This document shows, in pieces, positions 24,461-34,746 of a stretch of 64,000 nucleotides of DNA (its first letter is position 1; each line of letters starts with the position of its first letter). Location of the stretch: NCBI GenBank assembly GCA_037157565.1, contig JAZHRO010000003.1, positions 40,747,001-40,811,000 of the forward strand. Direction: 5' to 3'. Both the position numbers and the translations under genes were made by a program. Source of the DNA: Thalassia testudinum. Lineage: Eukaryota > Streptophyta > Magnoliopsida > Alismatales > Hydrocharitaceae. The notes beneath the pieces are model-generated. The model was not told the origin of the DNA and searched no databases. It saw only the letters and a list, made by a program, of their open reading frames with translations.

Positions 24461-24677
24461 AGAAGGATATTACCTGGGTCAAAGATGGGCTGTCGTTCTT
24501 TTGTTAGCAGCCGAGTAGCCAAAGAACCTACAAATCAGGTTCAAGGATCACAGAAATAGGCCCTAAGAATGAGCTAAGTAATGTCGGCCTAGAAAATAGG
24601 TAACCTAGGATGTTGGCGAGCTGATCATGAATCCCGATAGCAAATGCTCGCCCCACCAAAATGGGAATGAAATCTTC

Positions 24678-25121
24678 CTAGGTCACCAGAGGAGGTTCTA
24701 AAGGATAAACTGGCATAACAACCTCTAAAGGGGTAGGGGGAGGATGATAAGGATCCTCCAAAAGGAATGGGGAAGGAATGGTGCAGAGATAAACCCCCAG
24801 GGCAATGGACTGACTAAGGAAATCATCAATCCATACCCGATACTCCATTATAGGAAATATTGGTTTGTTAAGCTCCCTGGTCAGAATAAAAGTGAGCATA
24901 TCTCTAAGCCAAGGATTGTCTAGGGTGTCCAAGTTTCGATGTTGTGGGATGGCCATAAGATCTAGGTTAGGTTTAATCAGCTTGGTGTCCATCCCTAGCA
25001 ATCTTTCCAAATCCTCAATTGCATCCCTAGCATTCCTTGCACTATCATATGTATTTTCCTGCACTTCATCAGGAGTCACAATTTTGCCTTCAAACATAAG
25101 CGAATCAGAGGATGACTTCAA
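24678..25121 (-). pseudogene. El5 orphan ORF, C-terminal part
   Basis: 147 residues, with a helical, charged N-terminal half (SARNARDAIEDLERLLGMD) and a Pro-rich end (PYHPPPTPLEVV). No known domain recognised. It lies just upstream of the post-coding box, like the C-terminal frame of El4. Stops separate it from the 25516-26097 frame. Confidence 0.4.
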
Positions 25122-25515
25122 ATCAAATGAAGGCAGGTTGGAAGCAACAGATCTAGGGATTATCCTATCAATGTCATCTTCGGGTTCTTATTCTTTAGTC
25201 AAATCTTCCCTGGAGTCTATATGTGAATCCACATAAATCTTAGATGTTGCTTCCAAATTTTCCATCATTTCATCTTGGGGAGAAATATCATTGATGGGTG
25301 TGCTAAGGAAACCTAATTTGGTCAAATTTATGATATCCTCAGGGGCTAACTCTTCAAGTAAGACATAATCGCCCTTAGTGTCACTCCGAATCTTGAATGT
25401 AGGTTCCTCATATAATTTATCCTTCTCCTCATCATACGATTCATCATATACTCAAGGTCTAGAATCATCTAAAATCTCAGCAGATCCCCTAGGGTACTCT
25501 ACCCGAGGTAAATGT

Positions 25516-26097
25516 TTACATTGGTAGCATCGGACTCCTCAGATAGGTCAATTTCTTTAAGGTTAGTTCCCTAAGGGTGGGCTTGAGTTCCATCTCGTGA
25601 TCAAAAGGGAGGGCAGGATTAACAACTTGACTTCGTCCCACTTCATCAAATGTCATGAAAATACTATCATCTGGGTCGAGGTCTTCCAATGGTACCATCA
25701 TTCCTTTCTTTTGACTCCAATATAATTCAGGTGGATACTCAACCTTATCATCATTTTCCTCGGGTTGCCACCTTTCTTCATCCAATGCGTAGCTACTTTC
25801 ATATGTATCTTCGTCCCACTTAAGGCGTGGATCTCTCAAGGAAGTGTCATCTAACGGGGAGGTTTCAAAATCGATCCTCGAAAAGTAGCTATTCTCCCTT
25901 ACATAATCCCCAAAATTTCCCTCCAACTTAATGTGTGGCTCTCCCACGGGAGATGCATCTAGTGTAGAGGGGTGTATGTCATCCTCAATGGGGTTGATTG
26001 GGTGGCTAATTTCATCTCTTTCTTGTTGCCCTACTGTCGAAGATTCTCCTAACAATTCAATCATTTCGTCTTGCATTTCTTGTATTTCCATCTTCAA
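25516..26097 (-). pseudogene. El5 orphan ORF, acidic part
   Basis: 193 open residues, very rich in Asp and Glu (for example DEDTYESSYALDEERWQPEE), starting with a short helical stretch (MEIQEMQDEMIELLGE). Coding-like sequence in the same frame extends upstream to about 26430 with stops (for example HNDNHWDPFYSYYRS). I cannot assign a family. The composition resembles the El4 frame but I see no convincing alignment between them. Confidence 0.4.
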
Positions 26098-26449
26098 GGA
26101 GGAGAGTTCATTTCTATCAGAAGAGAAGTCAAGCTAAATCTTATAGTACCCAGGAGTGTCTGTCCAACCATTATAATTATTAAGGGAGGGTGGGTTGGGT
26201 ATTTCTATGGTGTGTGGGATATTGGGCAAAGTAAATCCTGCTCCTAGGTTCTGCAAACTGATTTGGGGCTTAACCAGGCCAATACTCCTATAATAGGAGT
26301 AAAATGGATCCCAATGATTATCATTATGTTCATCAAAGGATGGACCATCTCAGTGTATGGGATCGAAGAGTGCAGAGTGGGGTTGTGGGTGTGGGCAAGA
26401 TGTGAAAGGGTGAAAATCCATGTGGTCCATTCTAACTCACACCTCAATC

Positions 26450-27715
26450 AGAATTCCCCAAGCAAAACATAATTCAAAAAGGACTTTTTAGGTCTTTCCC
26501 AATCTAGGCTTTTGATTTTAAGTAAGATTGTAGGTGACAATACAATTTGTTCAATCAATTTACAACGTTATTGTCGACCTACGGATCACCTAAGAAGACC
26601 TAGTTGGAGCTTAGGTGTTCTTCCCTAAATCTCAAATGGTAAAGCAACTCCAAAGACGGAACATCGAGGGATGCAAGTAGGCCTAAGCCTTCATTTGAAG
26701 CTGTGCTTTCGCGGTGCTTCTCAACTACCCCCAAAAATTCGTGACAGAGTATCCCCCTCTTTGGAGTTACAAAACCTTTGATCTTAAGTTCTCAACACTT
26801 CAGAATCCAACGATAGGAGGGCTCTTGTCCTAGTATTTCCAAACCTAAGGAGTTTCTAAAAGCGTGCCGTGGTGCAAGAGATATAAGTGTGCATACACCG
26901 CAAAAGATTTTGAATTTTGGATCGCACGCCAAGTTTGAAAATCAAATCCTTGGTTTTTAAAATGTCCTTCCTTTATTTAGTCCTTTTTCAAGAAAATATG
27001 TGACCACTTGTTAGATCTATTCAATACTGATTAGGTGGTCTTGAAATTAATCCAAATGCATTTGCATGACAGGTAAAAATGCAAAGTTAGAAGTGCATAC
27101 CTGATTCCAACATTCTTCATGCAATATGTAAGACAAGAATTAGATCTAGATGGTGCTCATTCAATCCTAAATGATTCAACCTAAGGGCATGCAGCTTCTA
27201 ATAGGTAGCTCGTGTTTTTTTTTGTTTTTATTTTTTTTTTAACTACTTATGCACAAGCAAATTAAAGGTAAATAATCCACAAAATAAATTACAAACCTAA
27301 ATTTAGAGAAAAGGGAACAGGCTCCCAAAAATTACCCAACATAGGCCTAAAACAAAATTGGGGAACAAACCCCTCAACTGTACCCCAGAACAAGGGTTTC
27401 AAGCCAAATGTGCAATGAAAAATTAAGTCTAAAGTCTCAATCCTATTTTAATCAAATCAACGACTAAATGTACAGAGATGATCATCATGTCCTCGTCCTT
27501 TCCCTACAAGCGATCGAGTTCCTTGCAAGGTAGCTCGAACAATTTCTCCTCTGGCGACGTCAAGGGTCACCTCTCACGATGGCTGGTGTGATTACGAGTC
27601 ATAGAATGTGTGTCGCAGATTGTTGCACTCGCATCAGAAAAAATCCAGAGTTAAATATGATTCAAAATTTAAATCAATGTGAATGAATGAATGCAATTTA
27701 ATTATGCATGTTGCC
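26450..27715 (-). other. El5 leader
   Basis: Non-coding; nothing supportable as a gene. A short GGGAAGAACAC near 26620 (minus) could be a remnant of the leader block of other elements, but the match is weak. Confidence 0.5.
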
Positions 27716-27733
27716 TCTCAGGCAACGGTTCCA
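27716..27733 (-). other. primer-binding site of El5
   Basis: The minus strand reads TGGAACCGTTGCCTGAGA, 14 of 18 to the tRNA-Asp complement, two bases from the LTR. Confidence 0.75.
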
Positions 27734-27735
27734 TT

Positions 27736-29460
27736 TGATAAGACAGTTTTCGCTTTCAAATAATGTATTAAGATGATTTATCGTTGTAGGATCAAAGTGG
27801 TGGAAAACTGCTTAAGAAAATAATTAAAATTAAAATTAAACCACTCACAGAAGAGTGGGTCGTGTCCACAGGGAGGCAATGATGCAATAAAATCACAAAT
27901 ATTTTTCTCATATTCATTCAATCAACTGCGAAATCTTGAGTCAAATCTGACATAAAATATAATGAAAAGAAGATGCATAATAAATCAAAAATGTAAGGGT
28001 ATATGTGCAATTTTTCCATACTGAAATATTCAATAAATATGTGATGAATCTATGTAATTTTTAATCGACATGCATTAGAAAAAATTTATGCTCATTTTAA
28101 TCCAAAACCAATGTTAAAACATGTGAATAACAAAAGTCATCCAATTATAACAAAGCATGAGTATGAAGTCACAATTTCACCATAATAAAATAATCATAAA
28201 TCAAAGTTCATTTTCATGGCAATGGCATTCAAATGTAATTATTAATTAAAGTAAAAATAGAGGATTCTACCTCTCTCTTCCTTATGCATGGGAGAGAGGC
28301 TCATTCGAGGAGCTACTCCTACAAGAGGTCGGCTGAAGTGAGGCCTTCGCATTGGTGGCGGTGGTGTGTCGTGAGATGGCCGGAGCCGGCCTACTGGAGG
28401 AAACGAGTGGCGGTGGTGGAGGAGCCTGTTGCTGGCCATGTGTACTGCAGGTGCAAGGAGAGCAACGCGCAGGCACTGTAGATGCACGCAGAGTGTAGGC
28501 ACATGGAGGCACGAGCTCTACAGGGCGCACAGGCCCGCACAGGCATGCTGATGGCGTCGGCTGCAGGTGTTGTAGGGAGGCGTTTGAGTGGAGGTGCAGC
28601 TCTGTAGGCCGCAAGGGGCACGTAGATGCGTGCAGGTGAAGGCACGGGTGCTGGAGGTGAAGGCGCGTGCTAGCTGCTATGCGCTCGAGTAGAAGGAGGC
28701 GCAGGGGTTGGATGCAACATGCGTGAGGGTGGTGTGTTGGCTAGAAGAGTTGCAGCTCTTTGTGTTGCAATAGGTGTGGTGAGGTTTTTGGGTTCTTTTT
28801 GGTGGAGTGGAGGAAAAATAGAGGACGGGGAAAAAGATGGAGGTGGATGCTGGTGATGGCAGTGAAGATGGTAGCATGCATGCCTATGTGTGCTTTTGGT
28901 GGAGCAGCGTGCATTCACGGTGATGCGAGCAAGCTCTGAATGGCTGTGTGGCTTGTCACACCACACGCCCACGGTGGTGGAGGCTTACCGCCACGGTTGA
29001 GGCCGGTGGTGGTGGAGTGGATGAGAGTGGTGCACTCTCTGCACAGTGATGAATTGGGGTGTGGGTCTCCCCTTCAACGGCAGCTCTTCCTTCTCCTTTT
29101 GTAGCCACGGCCACACTGATTTGAAATTCAAAATGCCGTAGAATGAATGTGATGCATAGGAGGAGGAGGCAGAGCTGGAGGAGTTAGTTGTGCAAAGGAG
29201 AAAAAGAATAAAAGAATAAAATAATTAGGGTTATTTATACATAAGTCCTTAACTTCTATGTTAATTAAAATAGTGCACCTAATTAATTAACTAATTAAAT
29301 GTATGCAACCCTAGGTTAATTCTAAATGCATGAATTATGTACTTAAGCTAAAAATATAAATTAATTTATTTACAACCTAATGTATGCTATCTAAATGTTA
29401 AAATTAATTTAATGTCTAGACATTTAGATACTTAAATAGCCCACGAATATAGGTTAATCA
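27736..29460 (-). repeat. 5' LTR of El5
   Basis: Partner of 21483-23222, ending GGTTAATCA on the plus strand. TATA-like motif at 29231-29240 (minus). Confidence 0.93.
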
Positions 29461-30711
29461 GTAACCAGGGAGTCAGGTGAACTATCTTCTAGTAGATCCA
29501 CCAAAATATATGTGAGGTGGGAGTAGAGAGTTTACTGGTGCTCTAAGGCTTGTATAAAGAATCTTTAATAATTGAATAATGACACTTGGAGTTGGGCATA
29601 ATTTTCGCTCTCAGTTCTTACGTACTAAATCTATGAGAAATTCCATATGAGAGCAACCAAATAAGGAAAAAACATAGAGAGTGGGTCTGATAAAAATAGG
29701 ACTGAGGTGGATGGTCACGACCATCCTCTACAGAATCCTCCGCTGATGGAGGGTACTGATTTCAAGGTTAGAAATACGTCATCCTATCTGTCCCCTACCC
29801 GGTGCCGAGAAGAGGCACTTCCACCAAATAAGCCACCCAAGATCCTCTTGGTCATCCCAAAAATGCGTAAGAATGCCTCACATATAAAAGTACATATGTC
29901 GTGTTATGTTCTGCTGATAAATACAACAGTATGTTGTGTTGTGGCATTGTGCCAACAAATTTGCATACAGAAGAGTTGTTTGCTTGAAAAAAAAAACAAA
30001 ACAAAAAAAAAGAAAGAAGAAAAAAATAAGAGAAAAAAAGGGTGTTATGTAAAACAGTTGCGAGATGTGAGTCAAGTTAAATGTTTTGAGGCAAAAACAC
30101 CAACCACCCTTACGAACCACCAAATACTTCTTTAACCTACTCATTCCTGCATTTTTGATCGCTTGAATATGGGCGAAGGGCTTCCGACTTAGTCGTAGGG
30201 CTATCTGAACCTAATTAAAGTGTCATGCCGTGTGAGATCACCAAATACATTTGCAAATCTGGTGAGATGTGAGCTTAGGAAGAAAAAGAAAAAAGAGAGA
30301 AGAGTACAAAAAATTAAAGAGAGTACAGTTTTTCTAGCCCCTCTCTAAGTTGATTTATTCAATAATCTGGAAATCTAAAATTCTGAAATACAAGTCTCTA
30401 AGAAGCACCAGAAGAGAGTGAGTCACCAAATACAATCCAGTTTACTCAGACAACTCCTACCTAAACCAAACACCGTGGCCAAAATCAAAAAATGTTTTAT
30501 AACCCCGAGAGAAGAGGTTTGCCTATCCCGACATAATTTTACTAGGGGTCAAGTACAAGCTTTAAATGTATATTGACTGTTTGCTTGGATCTGTTGTAGA
30601 AGCTACAACATTATATATTCATAGTTATCTGGATTCTGAATTTTTGGATGCAACAAGACGAAATAAATCATTAGTTTAACTCTTGATAAAATGCATTTAG
30701 TCTTGCACTTG
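29461..30711 (+). other. El4 non-coding tail, right of El5
   Basis: Continues the tail after the right GTAAC copy. It aligns with El1 750-1908, including the GTGCCGAGAAGAGGCAC hairpin near 29801. The open frame at 29707-30135 crosses an A/G-rich run and has no counterpart in El1. Confidence 0.7.
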
Positions 30712-30743
30712 CTAAGGACTACCAAGATTTAGGCAATGGGGCA
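30712..30743 (+). other. polypurine tract box of El4
   Basis: CTAAGGACTACCAAGAT, then TTAGGCAATGGGGCA. It is more decayed than in El7 or El8. Confidence 0.7.
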
Positions 30744-32075
30744 CGATTACACAGCAATCATAGGCCATAACTCGCCTAAATTAAGTTAGAACTTAGCTTA
30801 ACATGGACATTCTGCATGTATACGCATCGTATTCTACATCGTAGTTGTTATATGTGTTTTATGTATTAAACTATGCTATTTGAGGGGTATTAAAGATTGC
30901 AGGTAATCCAGGGCTCCAGATGACCAATCCAATCTTATGGATCTGTTGGGAATAACGATGAGAGTCCAACACATCCAAGATCGCATCTACCAGACTCTCG
31001 TAGCACCCTAGGGAGTCTGTAGAAGAGCAAGAGCCAAGGGGCAAATTGAAGAAGATTTGGACTTCAAATGACAAATCCAACCACACGGATGGATCCAGAT
31101 CAATGTTTATAGTCCAACGGTGCAGAAATCAACTTAATCGGAGGCCCACAACACTAGATACAAGGAAAAGAAGATGAATGGCCATGAGCGTGCCACATCG
31201 CCCACCCAAATTGGATGAGTATAAATGGAAACTAACAAGTATATATACTAAAATGTTTATGCAGTGCATTGGGTCACTCACGTGCACGTATGCGCGGGAC
31301 GCGAGTTCGAGCCCTGCGCTGCGTAAAATTGATGCTGTCGGTGGGCAAGCGCATGAATCGTGCATAGGAATTGCGAAGGCATGGTGCTGCGGCTGTCTAA
31401 GCCGTTCGATCGTGAGATGTTAAAGTGGGATTTGAAGGCATGCAACAAAATCAAAAATACGAAGGTGCGGGAGAGCGGGAGCTATATGATCTACATCTGA
31501 GGGTGCACAAAGCGCCACGTGGCAGCAACAGAATAAACCTACCGGGAAAGGATTTGCATGAGAAAAAACTTATAAAAGGACCAAAGGGGCCCCCCTTGAA
31601 ACACAACTCTCAACTTTCCTCATTCTTTTCTTCTTCTTCCTTCTACCTCTCCCTTCTTCTTCTTCCCGTCTTCTCTGCCTCTGTCTCTGCATTCCTGTCT
31701 GAAGCATCCATTGGGCCACTTTATAAGATTATTGTTGCTCTCCTCAACCTCTCAAGAAGGCCACCACAGACCACCTGTGGTGCCCTCGTTCTGTAACCTA
31801 GATAGTTTTATTCATGATTATAATTTGTGTAGTTATAGTTACATGTATGTAATTCATGTTCAAACTCTCTGCGTCATATATATATATATATATATATTGT
31901 GATTCATTATCTATACAATTTAGTAATTAGATTTAGAACAAGAGCATGGAATCAAAAGTGCTTTCTGCCTCCCTGTGATGGACCGGGACTCACCAGTTCC
32001 GTTAATTTTATTTGTCGAGACGTATTTCGTGCTACAACGACATGTGTATCTTTTACGCAATCTACGCCCTGAACA
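30744..32075 (+). repeat. 3' LTR of El4
   Basis: Begins CGATTACACAGC (TG changed to CG) and ends CCCTGAACA. TATA at 31569-31579; B-box-like GAGTTCGAGCCC at about 31303-31314; U5 box CTACAACGAC at 32032-32041. Confidence 0.92.
32032..32041 (+). other. U5 box complementary to the tRNA-Asp 5' end (El4)
   Basis: CTACAACGAC is the exact complement of GTCGTTGTAG, the first ten bases of plant tRNA-Asp. It lies 34 bases before the LTR end. Confidence 0.6.
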
Positions 32076-32261
32076 ATAGGCATAAGCAGGAGGGGTAGGT
32101 CCCTTTTTATAGTTGAGGAGAGTGCTAAAATCCATCCTCGGGTCAATAATGACATTCAAAATGTCGCTATAGACCCACCACAAGGGTCACCCTAGTCCCT
32201 ACCTTTGCGACTTCAACACATGCACAACTGCCATCCATGTGATCCACCTACGCGCCGCTTA

Positions 32262-32288
32262 AGCCATCCGATCGTTGATCGGATGGCT
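32262..32288. repeat. 12-bp perfect inverted repeat in El2 U3
   Basis: AGCCATCCGATC, loop GTT, GATCGGATGGCT. One of a series of GATC-centred inverted repeats in U3 regions of this window. Confidence 0.9.
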
Positions 32289-32476
32289 AGGATGATGCTA
32301 ATCATGCACTCTGTGCCTCAGATTGTGCCCCACATGTGTTGGATTGAGCATAGTCATGTGCGTGATCACACGCATTTCGCGTGAAGGGCTGGATGACACT
32401 CAAGATGCCCGTTTCCTGACCATTCGATCACGATCGAATGATCCAATTTCAATTAGCACGCTGTGGAGGGCGAGGC

Positions 32477-32531
32477 GAGATTCAATCCCTCGTCACTTGC
32501 TTGTGAGTGGCTTACTTGTCTGCTGTGTTGC
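32477..32531 (-). other. tRNA-like module in El2 U3 (decayed)
   Basis: In minus sense: GCAACACAGCAGACAAGTAAG (A-box-like), then after about 20 bases GGGATTGAATCTC (B-box-like). Weaker than the El8 and El7 modules. Confidence 0.35.
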
Positions 32532-32993
32532 AAGCGCGATTGGTCGCGTAGACGGTGAGGTGCTGGAGTGGTTGCAACTGTCGGATAATGTTCATGCGAT
32601 GGTGAACGTGTGATGAAGGATCAGCTAAAGCGCAATGGAGAGAGGAAGTGGGTGGCACGTGTCTCATTTGGGGCCGTTGATCAATAGATCAACGGTCAGA
32701 ACTTCTCAGGCTTGTTGTGGGAGCTACGGAGGTCGGATCGAGGTGATTTTGAGTCTATTAGACTCTGTTCATCGATCCCGATCCATTCGTATAGTTTGAT
32801 TGATCATCTGATACTTGTTTCAATATGGTCTTGTACACAAGGTCATTAAACATTGATTCTAAGCAATTTAAATGTAAAGATCACGCAATATGCTTGCAAT
32901 GCTCCCAAATCCACTATAATATGACATTACCGCACAAGTAGCCTCAAAATTGACCCTAACTGATGATATTAGCACTAAAAATTGTAGAGTCAT

Positions 32994-33530
32994 CGGGTAA
33001 CATGTTGACATCGTGTCCTCAAAGGAGGCAATTTCCTCCTTCCCAACAGTGGGAACTCACACCAATCATTTGCCTCAGATTTTCACTAAGACTAAAATAG
33101 GGGACTTTTTAAATATTACATGTTGTTGGGCTTAGGTTATGCTGATTTTGTGTGTGAAGTGTTTGACATAGGGTTTTCAAAGGAGATGCAAGTTGTGGAT
33201 CAAAAACTAAGATAGCTATTCTCTAGGTTGCTAAATAAAATTAGGTCACCTAAATCAACAAGAGTTTAGGAGGAATTTTTCAAAGGATGCTTGATCTAGT
33301 CTAAGATAGACCCAAAATTTCTAACAAACGAATCTACGTCCTTATCCCAAGTTTGTTATTAACTAAATCCCAAAGTGTACCTCGAAATGAATTTCCAACC
33401 TTAGTCCCAAAGTTTTCAAAATTTCCTCAAAGTGTTTTAAAGATTTTTATGAAAATGCATGCAAAAAAAGAAATTTTTGTATGTTTTTGGTTTTTGAAAA
33501 TCCTAAAATGACCATCAAAATTTTAAAACA
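32994..33530 (-). other. El6 tail / El2-El6 junction
   Basis: No gene seen. CAATCATTTGCCTCAGATTT near 33074 may be a very decayed LTR end plus polypurine box, but I cannot prove it. Confidence 0.35.
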
Positions 33531-33567
33531 CGCCCCCATGCTTAACATATGCAATGTCCTCATTCAT
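33531..33567 (-). other. post-coding polypurine box of El6
   Basis: The minus strand reads GAATGAGGACATTGCATATG, then TTAAGCATGGGGGCG. Confidence 0.75.
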
Positions 33568-34664
33568 TGGAAGGGAAAAGAGATCACCTAAGTGAAAAGA
33601 GGGTCGAAAGTAGGATGGTCAAAACTTGGGAAAACAAAAAAGAAAAGGAAAGCAGGAAAAATGATGGGTTACCTCCCATCCAGTGCTATCTTTTATGCCA
33701 TTCAGAGAGCATGAAGTGATGCACGGAGGATGAAAAATCATGTAAAAAATTGGACACTTGAATGCCCTTGTGAAAAGTGTCTTCCTCTTGTTCCCCTAAA
33801 AGATATATGGCAGAAGGGGACTAAAATAAGCTAGAAAAGTGGAAAAAGAATTCGAGTACAGCCAAGGTTTTATGTCAGGATGCAGGCCATGCTCTGGGGG
33901 GTCAGGTGGTAGGTCAAGGGGAAAGTAGGAGTTAGAATAATCAAGGGTGAGGGTGGGAACGGGTAGTGAAGTTAGGGTGGGGGGTGAGGTGAATTCAAAG
34001 TTAAAGGGTCTGGTGATAGGTCAAGAAGAGGGTTTGATGTAAAGCAAGTCTCCAAGGTATTGATGTCGCTGACCATTGATTCAAAATCAGAATCATCAAA
34101 GAAATTATTGTTAGGAAAAGAATCCACAAGCATTGTTTCTTCCACCAAATTATTTATTTGAGTATCTAAGTCCTCTAAGAAATCATCATCATGGAATCGC
34201 CAAGAAGAATTAAAATATCGGATGTAATTAATTGGCTAGTACAAGTAATGTCCATTTTACCAGTATGGCAACTAATATTTGCTTTTGCGGTGGCCAAAAA
34301 GGGTCTTCGAAGAATAATAGGGGCATTAACCAAAGTTTCAGGTACCTCAATGTCAAGGACCAGAAAGTCAACTGAGAATACACAGTTCTGGGCCTTGACA
34401 AGCACATCCTCAATAATCCCCTTAGTTTTAATCGAAGATAGGTCTGCTAATTGTAAAGTGACCTCAACAAGTTTTAGATCACCGATCTTAAATTCCTCGA
34501 ATAAAATAGTGGGGATGATATTGACAGAGGCACGAATATCAAGAAGAGCGTAGTTAAAGGTTGTATCATCAATGACCATAGAAATGAGAGGCACACCTGG
34601 GTCATTCATCATAGGAGGCAGCTTGCTCTGTATGACAGAGCTTAATCTCTCCGAAAGATGCACT
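33568..34664 (-). pseudogene. El6 protease and proline-rich linker
   Basis: The open piece 34663-34175 (162 residues) is an aspartic protease of the same type as in El3. At the active site it reads LLDIRAS (residues 40-46): the catalytic Asp is kept but the invariant Gly is Arg, so the loop is probably dead. TLQLADLS and LRRPFLATAKA follow in the usual order. Left of it, a proline- and leucine-rich stretch (about 33880-34060) matches the linker that precedes reverse transcriptase in full-length relatives, but that enzyme is missing. The arrangement is the same as in El3. Confidence 0.75.
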
Positions 34665-34746
34665 CTACCTAGATTTTTTTGTCTGACTTTTTGGAGTATA
34701 AATATCCTTCAAAATTTTGGCATAGGTAGGGATATATTAATTGCAT

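Larger units (their letters stand above)
21483..29460 (-). mobile_element. El5: non-autonomous element with orphan ORFs, nested in El4
   Basis: LTRs are 21483-23222 and 27736-29460; exact duplication GTAAC (21478-21482 and 29461-29465). Primer site and polypurine box show minus orientation. The 4.5-kb interior has acidic frames but no gag or pol motifs. LTRs differ at about 5 of the first 79 aligned bases, so it is younger than El4 by this rough measure. Confidence 0.93.
16511..32075 (+). mobile_element. El4: large non-autonomous element with orphan ORFs, complete with both LTRs
   Basis: LTRs are 16511-17824 and 30744-32075. The target-site duplication ATAGG is exact (16506-16510 and 32076-32080), so El4 was inserted into the LTR of El2. 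Primer-binding site and polypurine box are in the correct plus polarity. It contains El5 (21483-29460). Without El5 it is about 7.6 kb. No gag, protease, reverse transcriptase or integrase is recognisable; two acidic frames of unknown function fill the coding position. LTR copies differ at roughly one base in seven over the first 140 positions (hand count), more than El5, which agrees with the nesting. Confidence 0.92.
3337..32993 (-). mobile_element. El2: host element of stack I (leader, PBS and 5' LTR only)
   Basis: El2 runs on the minus strand. Its visible parts are leader (3337-3612 and 14943-16026), primer-binding site (16027-16044) and 5' LTR (16050-16510 and 32081 to about 32993). El3 splits the leader and El4 splits the LTR. 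The rest of El2 (gag, pol, 3' LTR) would lie left of the window beyond El1. The leader resembles that of El8 in the same orientation (the block around CTAGGGCCAATGTCTT). The right LTR end is uncertain by about 100 bases. Confidence 0.6.
32081..32993 (-). repeat. 5' LTR of El2, second part (U3 side)
   Basis: Continues the LTR cut by El4. TATA box (minus CTATAAAAAGGG) at 32101-32112. U3 holds three perfect inverted repeats: 32262-32288, 32421-32440 and 32674-32695. A decayed tRNA-like module lies at 32477-32531. The right boundary is not clear. Sequence near 32895-32925 resembles the U3 start of El8. Confidence 0.6.

Noticed and set aside
29707..30135. 142-residue ORF in the El4 tail
   Set aside because: It crosses an A-rich run and the aligned El1 tail has no matching frame.
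33003..33028. Plus-strand primer-site-like text (TTGACATCG...GGAGGCAA)
   Set aside because: It needs gaps to match, has no U5 box or LTR of the right polarity next to it, and the surrounding sequence reads as minus-strand element.
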